From Burkholderia pseudomultivorans (GTDB lineage Bacteria > Pseudomonadota > Gammaproteobacteria > Burkholderiales > Burkholderiaceae), in the NCBI RefSeq assembly GCF_001718415.1, contig NZ_CP013377.1, positions 1,302,001-1,366,000 of the forward strand: DNA of 64,000 bases, in the 5' to 3' direction. The notes below the pieces were generated by a model. That model made no database searches. It worked only from the letters and a program-made list of their open reading frames with translations, and was not told where the DNA came from. Both the position numbers and the translations under genes were made by a program. This document shows positions 7,026 through 16,569 of the stretch, piece after piece. How positions within the stretch are numbered: the stretch's first letter is position 1; each line of letters starts with the position of its first letter.

Positions 7026-9830
7026 ATGGACGTCTCTTCACAATCGTCTTCGTTGGCGGACTTATTTAGTGCCGCCGATCGCCTTTATTCCCTCGAAGGC
7101 CAAGGGTCGCTAGCTGGACTGCAAGTCGAGTCCTGGTCCGGGAAGGAGCATCTCTCGGAAAACTATCGATGGGACATCTACGGGTTGTCCCGTGATCCCG
7201 CTTTGGACCTCGAAGGCATGCTAGGTCAGCGCGTTACGCTCCGCTGCGCGCTGACGAATGGATCTTTCGCCGTGCGCAGCGGACTGGTTGTCGAGGCCCG
7301 CTGTCTCGGCTTCGACGGTATGGTGGCGCGTTACTCGCTGCAACTCGCGCCCTGGCTTGCGGTGCTGGATCACGGGCGGACCCAGCGCACATTCGTGAAG
7401 CAGAGTCTCGCCGATATTATCGGAACGATATTCGGTGAATACGAGCGAATTGCGCGTTGGCGCTTCACGGGCGACGCAGATAAGCGTATCGAGGCGCTCG
7501 GGTTGCTCGACTACAAGATCCAGTACCGAACGCAGACGCACTTCGGCTTCGTTCGGCAACTGCTTGCGGACGCTGGATTGGGATTTTGCTTTGTCGAGGA
7601 CGACGACGCGCCGGCAGGTCACACGCTCGTGATTTTCGACGACAGCGCGCAACTTCCCGACGACGAAACGTCCGCCCGTCTCGGCGGAATTCCGCAGCGT
7701 TTGAGCGACGGCGACACGGTAGCGGCTGACCAGATTCTCGGTATCGGCCAGTCCTTGTCGCTGACGGCCGATCGGCTTACGTTGATCAGTAGCGACTACC
7801 GCAGCAACCAGGCGATTACCGCATCTGCGAGCCTCGGTAATCCGAGCGGTGCGAGAGAACTCTACGACGACGTCGGACCCGAGGCATTCGAAAGCGTGCA
7901 ACACGCTGAAGATACGGCGCGTCGGCAGGCCGACGCAATCGTGTCCCGGGCTCGCTTCTGGATGGGCTGCAGCACGCTGCGATCAGCGCGCTCCGGCAAC
8001 GCGTTCCGAATCGCGAACCCCGCCTGGCAGTTGGCGCGAGACAATGCATCGGTACCCGACGAGTTTCTGCTGGTGAGAATCGAACATGCCGGTGTGAACA
8101 ATCTGCCGAAAAACGTGATCGCGCTCGTCGAGCGCGGCCTTGGCATGCCACCGCCTCCGAGTTCCGATTCCCGGATTTCGGCGCACGCCGTCGCCAGCGG
8201 TTATGCGAATCGTTTTGAAGCCGTGCCGCGTCGACAGGCATGGCGACCAACACTCGAGGACGGTAGCGGACAGCGACTCAACCCGGTGCCGACTGCTTTG
8301 GGAGCCCAGACTGCCCGGGTGGCTGGCCCGCAAGGCGAGCTTGAGCCGGCGGCTTCTGGTCCGGTACATACCGACGCACAGGGGCGGGTTCGGATCCGCT
8401 TCCACTGGCAACTCGATAGCGACCACGGTACCTACCCGACCCGTGGCATGCAGCGGCTCGCGAGCGACGGGCATGGGCTGCAGCAGACACCGCGAATCGG
8501 TCAGGAAGTCCTCGTACAGTTTCAGCATGGACTCGTGCACCGGCCGATCGTGCTGGGTGGCCTGTTCAACGGCCGTGGCGAAGGCGGTGAGGCGCCCACT
8601 CCAGGCGGCGAGCCGGCACAGCCGTCCGATCCTGCCATCTATCGGCAAGCGTCGGATCATGCCCCGAGCGCGCAAGGCAATCTTGCCGGCGGCTATAGCC
8701 CGAGTTGGCACGGGGCCGGTGGCGGACCCGATGGTCACAATCATGTCGGTGTGCTGTCTGGTTTCAAGTCGCAGGGATTTGATGGCCAAGGCTACAACCA
8801 GCTCGTCGCGGACGATAGCGATGCGATGGGGCGCTTGCAGATGGCTACGACGCATGCAGCGACCGAATTGAACCTTGGTCATCTCCGTCATCAGGCCGAC
8901 AACTATCTCGGCAGTTTTCGCGGACAAGGTGTCGAGTTGCGGACGGACGCATATGGCGCGGTGCGCGGTGCACGCGGTGTGCTCGTATCGAGTTACGCGA
9001 CGATGCCCGATCAGCCGGCGGGCGACGTGTCTGCGTTGCAATCGCTACTGGCGCAGCAAGCGACGCTTGCGCGCCTTTTCGATCAAGCGGCGGAAACGCA
9101 TCGTACGGTGCCGCTTGCCGTTCAGCGGGGCGTGCAACGGACCGGGCAGTCGATGCTCGACAATCACTCAGGTCCCATCGACGCCCTCACCAAAACATTT
9201 TCCACGACCGTCAGCGCTGCAAGCTTCGACCAGGCGGCGAGCGACGCTCGACAACGCAATTCAGGCCAATCCTTGCCTCACACGGGCGATGCCGTACTCG
9301 GGCTGGAGGCACAGGGTGGTCAAGGGATCCTTGCCGGTCAGGCGCTGCACTGGGCCGCTGGCGAGACGTTGACCGTCGGCAGCGGAGAGGACATCAACAT
9401 GGCCGTGAACCAGGTCGTGCGAATGCACAGCGGCCAGGGGATCGGCTGGCTCGCGGCGGCGCGCGAAGCGTCGGGCGCGGGGCTGAGCGTGATTTCCGGT
9501 GCGGCGGGCTTCGATCTTCAGGCGCAGCACGATCGGATGACGCTACATGCGCAGAAGGAATTGAAGATGGTATCAGTCAACGCGAACGTCGAACTGGCCG
9601 CCAGGAAGACTTTACATCTCGCGGTGAGTGGCGGTGCGCATCTGACGATCGAGGATGGCAACGTCGTGTTCGGTTGCCCGGGATCGCTTACGGTGCACGC
9701 TGCGAAGCATGGATTCGTTGGTCCCGATCAACTCGATACGCAATTGCCGCAATTTGCCGACAAGGTTTGCGTCGAATGCTTGATGCACGCGATGCAATCG
9801 GGTAGTGCACTTGCCGGCAAGTCGGTTTGA
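7026..9830 (+). CDS. vgrG: VgrG/TssI spike protein (module 1)
   Basis: 934 residues with the gp27-like N-terminal domain (LFSAADRLYSLEGQGSLAGLQVESWSG...LSENYRWDIYGLS, and YKIQYRTQTHFGFVRQLLADAGLGFCF). The gp5/OB region follows (VHTDAQGRVRIRFHWQLD, QEVLVQFQHGLVHRPIVLGGLFNG). A DUF2345 beta-helix occupies the end (about residues 660-900). The C-terminal tail ends in VCVECLMHAMQSGSALAGKSV, a CxxC-bearing segment outside the conserved core that may be the cargo or adaptor docking site. The stop overlaps the TTG start of the DUF4123 adaptor, so translation is coupled. It leads the lipase module through 13752. Confidence 0.95.
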   Translation: MDVSSQSSSLADLFSAADRLYSLEGQGSLAGLQVESWSGKEHLSENYRWDIYGLSRDPALDLEGMLGQRVTLRCALTNGSFAVRSGLVVEARCLGFDGMVARYSLQLAPWLAVLDHGRTQRTFVKQSLADIIGTIFGEYERIARWRFTGDADKRIEALGLLDYKIQYRTQTHFGFVRQLLADAGLGFCFVEDDDAPAGHTLVIFDDSAQLPDDETSARLGGIPQRLSDGDTVAADQILGIGQSLSLTADRLTLISSDYRSNQAITASASLGNPSGARELYDDVGPEAFESVQHAEDTARRQADAIVSRARFWMGCSTLRSARSGNAFRIANPAWQLARDNASVPDEFLLVRIEHAGVNNLPKNVIALVERGLGMPPPPSSDSRISAHAVASGYANRFEAVPRRQAWRPTLEDGSGQRLNPVPTALGAQTARVAGPQGELEPAASGPVHTDAQGRVRIRFHWQLDSDHGTYPTRGMQRLASDGHGLQQTPRIGQEVLVQFQHGLVHRPIVLGGLFNGRGEGGEAPTPGGEPAQPSDPAIYRQASDHAPSAQGNLAGGYSPSWHGAGGGPDGHNHVGVLSGFKSQGFDGQGYNQLVADDSDAMGRLQMATTHAATELNLGHLRHQADNYLGSFRGQGVELRTDAYGAVRGARGVLVSSYATMPDQPAGDVSALQSLLAQQATLARLFDQAAETHRTVPLAVQRGVQRTGQSMLDNHSGPIDALTKTFSTTVSAASFDQAASDARQRNSGQSLPHTGDAVLGLEAQGGQGILAGQALHWAAGETLTVGSGEDINMAVNQVVRMHSGQGIGWLAAAREASGAGLSVISGAAGFDLQAQHDRMTLHAQKELKMVSVNANVELAARKTLHLAVSGGAHLTIEDGNVVFGCPGSLTVHAAKHGFVGPDQLDTQLPQFADKVCVECLMHAMQSGSALAGKSV

Positions 9831-10663
9831 GCAAATCGATGGATAACGCGGACTTGATCGATTCGTATCCGCCGGACGCGCTGTCGCAAATGCGACAGGT
9901 GCTCGACGCGTCTGCGGCGTCCACGCACTGGTACGTATTGCTCGATATGAGTTTTCTGCCATCGTTGCGCGATCGCTTGTCCCCGCCGTCTTCCGGGCGT
10001 TCGGTCATCGCGCTGTACGAAGGCGTTTATGAGGGCGACGGGCTGATGGCGATTTCGCCTTGCCTGATGTCGTTGCCCGAGGAGGCGGAAATGCGGGCGG
10101 CCGTGTGTGCCGATCTGCTGCACCATACGGACGGGCGTCCGATGTTGAGCCTCCTGGGCGCGGCGATCGGCGCCGATGCGTTGGCTGCGCATCTGCGGGG
10201 ACAAATGGAGGCACGTGCCGACGACGGAGAGGCATTCCTTGTGCGCCTCGCCGATACTCGTTGCCTGCCGACTTGGGTGAATGTGCTGACGCCGTCGCAA
10301 CGCAAACGCTTCTTTGCCGGAATCGATGCATGGTGGGTATTCGATCGTACCGGTTCGTTGCTGGCGCTCGACGTCGAATCCGTCGATACGGGCGGCGGCG
10401 GTGCCGCTGATACGAATTCCGCGCCGTACCGGCTTGACCCGGACCAGATCGCTGCGCTCAGGCAGGCGGCCAAGGTCGATACGTTGCTCTTCCATGTCCG
10501 GCAACGCCCGGAAACCTTTGGACAGTTGCACGCGAAACCATCCGAGGCATACGCGTGCGTGCGTGATGCGTGGGAGAGGGAAGATGCATCGGCACGAACG
10601 CCGCGAGTGGCACTCGATGCACTGAGGGCGGCCGGGTGGCTCGTGACGACGATATCGGTATGA
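9827..10663 (+). CDS. DUF4123 T6SS effector adaptor (Tap/TEC family), module 1
   Basis: 278 residues. The early HWYVLLDMSFLPSL segment and the central HADALAAHLRGQME-like region with FFAGIDAWWVFDRTGSLLALD match DUF4123 proteins. These load a cognate effector onto the C terminus of a partner VgrG and are not themselves secreted. The TTG at 9827 overlaps the vgrG stop; the first ATG is at 9839. Position between vgrG and the Tle1-type lipase predicts that it carries the lipase. The C-terminal part is less conserved and is expected to contact the cargo. Confidence 0.85.
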   Translation: MSKSMDNADLIDSYPPDALSQMRQVLDASAASTHWYVLLDMSFLPSLRDRLSPPSSGRSVIALYEGVYEGDGLMAISPCLMSLPEEAEMRAAVCADLLHHTDGRPMLSLLGAAIGADALAAHLRGQMEARADDGEAFLVRLADTRCLPTWVNVLTPSQRKRFFAGIDAWWVFDRTGSLLALDVESVDTGGGGAADTNSAPYRLDPDQIAALRQAAKVDTLLFHVRQRPETFGQLHAKPSEAYACVRDAWEREDASARTPRVALDALRAAGWLVTTISV

Positions 10664-10744
10664 GCGCGATGCGGATCGATTCGGAACGGAGCGCGATGTG
10701 ATGCAATGCATGGATAAACGGGATCCAGACATGGGAATCGAGTC

Positions 10745-11359
10745 ATGAATTTACGAACTGGATCGGTGATGGCCGTTGTTCGCCTGACTGTTTTTCTGGT
10801 CGCCTTCGTCGCAGGAGCAGGTTGCTCTCGTGCGACAGATCACGCGGCTACGCAAACCGGGACGACGGTGGAGGAGATCGCGCGACCTGGTGATGAAGAT
10901 GCCCGGATCGGGCTGAAGCTGAATGCGCTGAACTACACGGACGTGCCGATCGGCACGTTCTATGTCGACGGGACCTGGGGTGGGAATGTGCCCGCCCGTA
11001 TCGGTAGCGCGGGCGGCGGTATCACATGCTGCGTGTCGGTTCCTCAAAAATGGCGTCCCGGACTGACGGTCAAGGTCGAATGGCGCAACGACGAGATGTA
11101 CAAGCGCAATCCGGATGCGGTGGCAAGCCGGGTCGTACCGATCGAGCAGTATGGTTCATTCTCGGATGGCTATCTGTGGATCGTGTTTTTCCCGGGGGAC
11201 AGGATCAAAGCATATGCGTCTCCCTGGCTACCGGGGGCGCCGGCGTTCCCGGAAGGATTACAGGTACCGAACAAGGCTTGTCCGGGGCACTTTACGGTGC
11301 TGAACAGCAGCCGCGACTGCCCGAAGCCGGATAAAAGGATTGTGGAGGCCGCGCCATGA
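10745..11359 (+). CDS. DUF3304-type lipoprotein, candidate immunity to the Tle1 lipase
   Basis: 204 residues. There is a signal peptide with a lipobox (VAGAGC, Cys at about residue 28), so it is probably a periplasm-facing lipoprotein. Core motifs such as LNALNYTDVPIGTFYVDGTWGGN and GGGITCCVSVPQKWRPGLTVKVEW resemble DUF3304, a family common beside T6SS lipases in Burkholderia. The stop overlaps the lipase start as ATGA, so it is made with the lipase. Phospholipase effectors of the Tle class act from the periplasm, and lipoproteins are known immunity partners for them. The immunity role here is inferred from position and localisation. Confidence 0.75.
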   Translation: MNLRTGSVMAVVRLTVFLVAFVAGAGCSRATDHAATQTGTTVEEIARPGDEDARIGLKLNALNYTDVPIGTFYVDGTWGGNVPARIGSAGGGITCCVSVPQKWRPGLTVKVEWRNDEMYKRNPDAVASRVVPIEQYGSFSDGYLWIVFFPGDRIKAYASPWLPGAPAFPEGLQVPNKACPGHFTVLNSSRDCPKPDKRIVEAAP

Positions 11360-13752
11360 GCGTTCGCTTTGCTTCCGCCGAACGACCGGATGTCAGTGTA
11401 GTGACGTCAGAAGAGCAGGATGCGATCCTCCGTCGGCTTCATGAGGACGACGGCATGAGTTGCTGCAAGACGCTACATATCGGTATTTTCTTCGATGGCA
11501 CACGCAACAATGCCGAGCGGGATCGATCCGGACACAAGCACAGCAATGTCGCGCGGCTCCGGGATACATTTCAGCAGGACGAATATCATAAGGCGATTTA
11601 TGTCGCGGGCGTCGGTACGCCTTTTACTGAAGAAGTCGGCGACTACGGCGTAGGACTGCAGGCGGCCGCAGGCGCCGCCGCCGGATGGGCGGGGGAAGGG
11701 CGCATCAACTGGGCGTTGTTGCAAATCCATAACGTCGTGCACGAATGCGCGTTCAAGATCGGTCTAAGTGCGGCGCTCGGTGTGAAGGACAAGAGCCTCG
11801 TGAAATCCATGAGCGTCGACATGAACTTCAAGGGCATTGATTCCGGCGGCGTGATCCCCAAACCGGGAAGTCTCGGCGACATCAAGGCCCGCTCCAGCCC
11901 CGGCGCCGGCGCGCTCAAGCTGATGGCCGCTGAGCAGAACGGCATCGAGCTGACGTGGGAGCACGATTCGATCTGGGCGCAGCTCAAGAGCGAAGTTGAC
12001 TCGTCGAAGTGGGCCGCCGCGATGCAGGCCTGGGACGCGATGCGCCGCAAGGTGTTGAATGAGCGGCTCGCACGCCTCAAGGAGCGCGTCGGCGACAAGC
12101 TCGTAAAAGGCAAACCTGCACTGCGGAATATTCGTTTGTATGTATTCGGCTTCTCCCGGGGATCCGCGGAGGCACGTACTTTTTCCAATTGGCTGCCGGA
12201 TGCACTCGACAATTTCAACCTCTGCGGGGTGCCGGTTTCATACGAATTTCTCGGCATTTTCGATACGGTGGCTTCTGTCGGCATTGCACAGGGCGCCGCG
12301 CCCACGCTGTTCGACGGGCACGGGGGCTGGGGGCGCGGCCAGTTGATGGCGGTGCCCGCGTATGTTCGTCGTTGCGTTCACATGGTCGCGGCGCACGAGC
12401 CACGCGGCTCGTTTCCTCTGGATCTGATCGATCGTTCTGGTGGCGGTCGCGAAGAAATCGTATATCCCGGCGTGCACTCGGATGTCGGCGGTGGCTACGC
12501 GCCTGGCGAGCAGGGGCGCGGTCGCGACGATTCCGACAAGCTGTCCCAGATTCCGTTGCTCGACATGTACCGCGAAGCACGCAAAGCAGGCGTGCCGCTC
12601 GACATCAAGGGAGTGGGCGTTTCCGCAGAAGCGGCGAATGCCTTCAAGATATCTCCCGGTCTGAAGCAGGCGTTCGCAGCCTACGTGAATGCGACCGCGG
12701 GCTGCTACCACGACCCGTCACATGGCACGCCGGGGTTGATGCGTGCCCACTACGGCTACTACTTGCGATGGCGGAGGATGCGGCTCAAGAACATGCGGGC
12801 TCAACCGGGCTTCAAGGCGGCTCAGGCCGGGTATCCGCAGGATGCAACGGATCTCGACAGCGCAAATCAGGAACTGCAGATTGAGTGGGAAGATTTGCTG
12901 CAGCATGAGCGGGACGGGGGGCCGAGTCTTGGTTACTACATCGGCAAGTACGGTGAAAACTGGCTCCGTGAAAATCCCAAGGGCGCGGCTGTTGCGTCCG
13001 TGGCGCTCCTGCCGTTCATCATGATTCTCGGAAGCGTGCCGATGGCGGTTCCCGCGGCGGCCGGTGTCAGCAAGCGGGCGATGCAGGTCGCGCAGGCGCA
13101 ATTGCAAGACAAGTGGGAACAGTGGAAGCAGGTGCGTGACGACTGGAATGCAACCCTGCCTCTCGCAGAGCCCATTAGCACGCTATACGACAACTATATG
13201 CACGATTCGCGCGCCTGGTTCAAGCCGATGGGCGACGACGATGACGTTTGGAACTATAAGCAGATCCAGGCACTGAAAGCCAAGCAGGCCAGCTACACGC
13301 GCGAACACGCCGCATGGAAGACGCAGGTCGATTCTGGCCTGCCGGGCGCGTGGCCACGCCTGCGGACAATGAACCCGAATACGTTGGCGTTGGGGCCGAG
13401 CGTCGGCATGCCGCCGGGCCCGGAGCCGCAGTCACCGCTCACTGCGCAGGAGAGCGATGTATTGAAGCGATACGACGCTGCTATGCAAGCGGCGCAGAAG
13501 GCGCGGGCGGAGAATAGCTACGCTGCACCTTCAGACAGCGCAGTGCTGACCGACCCGAAGGTGACAAGCGGACTCCAGCAGCAGACCGGTGGTCGCGAGC
13601 CCTATTGCATCTGGGGCTACCTGCGCTGGCGGACCGTTTACGTGGACGGCAAGCGCTGGGAACCACCGCACGTCGAAACCCCGCAGGAGCAATGGGAAGG
13701 CGAACTGAAGTTGAACGAGTTCCGCGCGGCCAAGTTCACATGGCCCGGTTGA
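11356..13752 (+). CDS. Tle1-family (DUF2235) T6SS phospholipase effector
   Basis: 798 residues. The N-terminal alpha/beta-hydrolase of the DUF2235 family starts at LHIGIFFDGTRNNAERD. The catalytic serine is in GFSRGSAEAR (S267). An Asp in GIFDTVASVG (D303) and a His in GVHSDVGGGYAPGEQ (H374) complete the Ser-Asp-His triad typical of Tle1 phospholipases. A hydrophobic stretch follows at about residues 540-570 (VASVALLPFIMILGSVPMAVPAAAG), as in lipases that must reach a membrane. The rest is an alpha-rich tail of unknown role. The gene overlaps the DUF3304 lipoprotein by 4 bases and sits downstream of vgrG and DUF4123. The likely targets are phospholipids of competing bacteria. Confidence 0.9.
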   Translation: MSVRFASAERPDVSVVTSEEQDAILRRLHEDDGMSCCKTLHIGIFFDGTRNNAERDRSGHKHSNVARLRDTFQQDEYHKAIYVAGVGTPFTEEVGDYGVGLQAAAGAAAGWAGEGRINWALLQIHNVVHECAFKIGLSAALGVKDKSLVKSMSVDMNFKGIDSGGVIPKPGSLGDIKARSSPGAGALKLMAAEQNGIELTWEHDSIWAQLKSEVDSSKWAAAMQAWDAMRRKVLNERLARLKERVGDKLVKGKPALRNIRLYVFGFSRGSAEARTFSNWLPDALDNFNLCGVPVSYEFLGIFDTVASVGIAQGAAPTLFDGHGGWGRGQLMAVPAYVRRCVHMVAAHEPRGSFPLDLIDRSGGGREEIVYPGVHSDVGGGYAPGEQGRGRDDSDKLSQIPLLDMYREARKAGVPLDIKGVGVSAEAANAFKISPGLKQAFAAYVNATAGCYHDPSHGTPGLMRAHYGYYLRWRRMRLKNMRAQPGFKAAQAGYPQDATDLDSANQELQIEWEDLLQHERDGGPSLGYYIGKYGENWLRENPKGAAVASVALLPFIMILGSVPMAVPAAAGVSKRAMQVAQAQLQDKWEQWKQVRDDWNATLPLAEPISTLYDNYMHDSRAWFKPMGDDDDVWNYKQIQALKAKQASYTREHAAWKTQVDSGLPGAWPRLRTMNPNTLALGPSVGMPPGPEPQSPLTAQESDVLKRYDAAMQAAQKARAENSYAAPSDSAVLTDPKVTSGLQQQTGGREPYCIWGYLRWRTVYVDGKRWEPPHVETPQEQWEGELKLNEFRAAKFTWPG

Positions 13753-13876
13753 TCGCGGGTACGAGGCAACTCGGTAGCAGGATGCCGCTCCCCTGCCATC
13801 TACGGAACGAACCGATATTCGGAGCTGTGGCGCGGAGCAAGATACCCATGGGACTTAAGCAGAACTGGATATTGTC

Positions 13877-16561
13877 ATGAATCTAACCGCCGCATTGATG
13901 GGATACGATCAGACGACTCGTCACATCCAGATCGATACCGCCATGCCGGGCAAGTTTGCGGTCGAACGCTTCCATGGACGAGAGGGAATCAACGAATCGT
14001 TCCGGTTCGAGATCGATCTGCTGTCGACCGAACCGTTTCTGGACCTCGCGCCGCTGATTGGTAGTGCGGCCCGGCTGCGACTGGCGAGCGGGGCCGGCCA
14101 GCGGTGCTGGAACGGCTATGTGACACACGCTGCATACGCAGACAGCGACGGTGGAATCACACGCTACCGGCTGACGCTGGAGTCATGGCTTGCCTTCCTG
14201 CATTTGCGCCGAAACTGTCTGTACTTCGTGGATCTCGACACGGAAGGCATTTGTGAACGTGTATTCGGCGACTATCCCGAAGCGCGTCGTCGCTATGACC
14301 TCACAGACGCGCTGCGAACGTTCAAGCTGCGCGGACAATATCGGGAGACGGATCACGAATTCACGCTGCGGTTATTGTCGGAAGCCGGTCTGTCGTTCCG
14401 TTTCGAGCACGCGCAGGATGCGGAGAAAGCGCCCAGTGGTGATCACACGCTCATCGTGTTCGATTCGCACGCCACGCTGCCCGCGGGCGGGACCGTTCAG
14501 TACAATCTGCAGGATGTTGGCGATCCGGACGGCGTGATGACTTATTTCACCGAGCGTCATCAGATGGTTCCGGATCGTGTCGTGGTATCGAGCTGGAAAG
14601 CGGATCAACTCGTGGCCGTTTCCGGTCGTGCGCACAGTCAGGCCGACCCGGACACTCCCATGCTCCCCGCCCGCGAGATATACGACGGGCTGTGCGCTGG
14701 CCGGTTCAACAGTTCGGATCAGGCGGATCAATATGCGGGGCAGCGTCTCGACGCCCTTCGGCTACCCAGGCGGCTTCATCGTGGCGCTGGCTCGATTCGA
14801 ACGCTCGAAACCGGTAGCGTATACACCTTGGACGGTTACCTGGACGAAGCGATCCGGTTCGTTCCACTCTCCATCGACCATGAGGCCGTCAACAATCTCG
14901 GTGCAGAGATCGCGCAGTTGCTCGGCCAAGGGCAGCTGGACAACGGTCTGTATCGCAACAGCTTCATCGGCATTCCTCCCGATACAGCGATCGTGCCCGA
15001 TACTCGGGCTCGACCGATCGTGCCTGGCGTGCAAACGGCGATCGTGGTCGGAGAGCCAGGCAGTTCGGTGAGCAGCACGCGCGATCACCAGGTTCGCGTG
15101 CAGTTTCCTTGGATGAGAGGGGAGTCGCCGCTTCCCGGCGGACTCACGGATACGGCGAGCCGTTCGAATCCTGCCGGACATGCACCGGGCGATCATCGGT
15201 CCGGTGTGCTGGCGCGCGTCGCCGAGCAGACGGCAGGGCCGAATTTCGGGCACAGCTTCACGCCGCGCGTGGGAGCCGAAGTCGTGATCGGTTTTGATTC
15301 GGGAAATATCGACATGCCGGTCGTCCTGGGTCAAGTCTATGGAGGACGTGTGCAGCCGCCGTTCGCGGCCGGCGAGGGCAGCAATGCGAATCACGCCGGC
15401 GCGCTGTCCGGTGTGCAGACCCGCACGCTGGACGGCCAGCCTGGCACGCGGTGGGTGATGGACGATGCGGCGGGACAATTGCGCCACGAAGTCGGCAACG
15501 CCGTTGCGAATAGTGTGTTGGCGCAGGGGTACCTGATTGCGCAGAACGGAGCGTCGCGCGGTATGTACCGCGGTGAAGGGTTCGAACTTGCCACTGACGG
15601 CTGGAATGTCGTGCGAGCAGGCAAAGGTGTTCTCCTGTCGAGCACGGCTCGCCCCGAAGCGACCTCGACGCAAATGGACGTGGCCGAGAGTGTTGGGCAA
15701 CTGAAACAGGCAGTCCTGACTGCGCGGCAGCTCGATGGAACTGCCGTTGACGCTAAGGCCGAAGGCCTCGGCGCGAACGGTGCGCAGACGGATTTTCTCA
15801 AGGCGATCGACCCGCAGCAGGACGGAAAGTATACCGGCCCGGTCAACGGGCAAGCATCGACCAAGGCGAGCGGAACGGAGCGCAATGGCAGCGACCCTGT
15901 CGAGCGCTTCGCGGTTCCCGCAATCGTTATGGAATCTCCGGAAAACGTAGCGTTGGTGACGCCAAAGACAGCCGTCTCGTATGCTGCCGAGCATGTGCAT
16001 CTGACGGCGCAGGGTGACGCGCATTACTCGGCAGGCGCGACGATCGCCGGCGTATCGGGCGAGTCGCTGAGCCTGTATGGCTCGCAGGGAGGCGTGAAGA
16101 TAATCGCGAATCACGGGCCGGTTAGTGTCGAGGCGCATACCGGCGCAATGGAGGTCCTGGCGGACCAGTCAGTGCAAGTCACATCGACGGAAGGCCGCGT
16201 CGATGTATTGGCGAAAGACGCGATCGTGATCCAGCAAGGGCCGAGCCGTATTACGCTGAAGGGCGGCGATATCACGATCGAGACGCCGGGACAGTTTACC
16301 GTCAAGGCCGGATCGCATCCGTTTCCGGGGCCGCTGGCCGCAGCGCCTTCGCTGCCCGGGCTGCCGGATTCCCGCGCGCCGATGTTCGACGAGGCGTTCG
16401 TGCTCAAGGACGACCAGACCGGTGAGCCGATCGCCGGGCGCGCATACCGCATCATCCGCGCAAACGGGGCGGTTGAACATGGTGTAACCGACTCAACCGG
16501 ACACACCCACCTGGTGACCTCGGCTGACGCCGAGCCGCTGTCCATCGAGATCGATCGCTGA
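13877..16561 (+). CDS. vgrG: VgrG/TssI spike protein with C-terminal beta-domain extension (module 2)
   Basis: 894 residues. The gp27-like part (INESFRFEIDLLSTEPFLDLAPLIG, FKLRGQYRETDHEFTLRLLSEAGLSFRFEH), the OB part (HQVRVQFPWMRGESPLPGG, FGHSFTPRVGAEVVIGFDSGNIDMPVVLGQVYGG) and a DUF2345 region are all present. After the helix comes an extra segment (about residues 835-894) containing FDEAFVLKDDQTGEPIAGRAYRI and ending SADAEPLSIEID. This resembles the small transthyretin-like beta-domains found on VgrGs that carry a cargo directly. That fits the absence of a DUF4123 gene in this module. The effector gene begins 8 bases after the stop. Confidence 0.95.
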   Translation: MNLTAALMGYDQTTRHIQIDTAMPGKFAVERFHGREGINESFRFEIDLLSTEPFLDLAPLIGSAARLRLASGAGQRCWNGYVTHAAYADSDGGITRYRLTLESWLAFLHLRRNCLYFVDLDTEGICERVFGDYPEARRRYDLTDALRTFKLRGQYRETDHEFTLRLLSEAGLSFRFEHAQDAEKAPSGDHTLIVFDSHATLPAGGTVQYNLQDVGDPDGVMTYFTERHQMVPDRVVVSSWKADQLVAVSGRAHSQADPDTPMLPAREIYDGLCAGRFNSSDQADQYAGQRLDALRLPRRLHRGAGSIRTLETGSVYTLDGYLDEAIRFVPLSIDHEAVNNLGAEIAQLLGQGQLDNGLYRNSFIGIPPDTAIVPDTRARPIVPGVQTAIVVGEPGSSVSSTRDHQVRVQFPWMRGESPLPGGLTDTASRSNPAGHAPGDHRSGVLARVAEQTAGPNFGHSFTPRVGAEVVIGFDSGNIDMPVVLGQVYGGRVQPPFAAGEGSNANHAGALSGVQTRTLDGQPGTRWVMDDAAGQLRHEVGNAVANSVLAQGYLIAQNGASRGMYRGEGFELATDGWNVVRAGKGVLLSSTARPEATSTQMDVAESVGQLKQAVLTARQLDGTAVDAKAEGLGANGAQTDFLKAIDPQQDGKYTGPVNGQASTKASGTERNGSDPVERFAVPAIVMESPENVALVTPKTAVSYAAEHVHLTAQGDAHYSAGATIAGVSGESLSLYGSQGGVKIIANHGPVSVEAHTGAMEVLADQSVQVTSTEGRVDVLAKDAIVIQQGPSRITLKGGDITIETPGQFTVKAGSHPFPGPLAAAPSLPGLPDSRAPMFDEAFVLKDDQTGEPIAGRAYRIIRANGAVEHGVTDSTGHTHLVTSADAEPLSIEIDR

Positions 16562-16569
16562 GAGAACGC

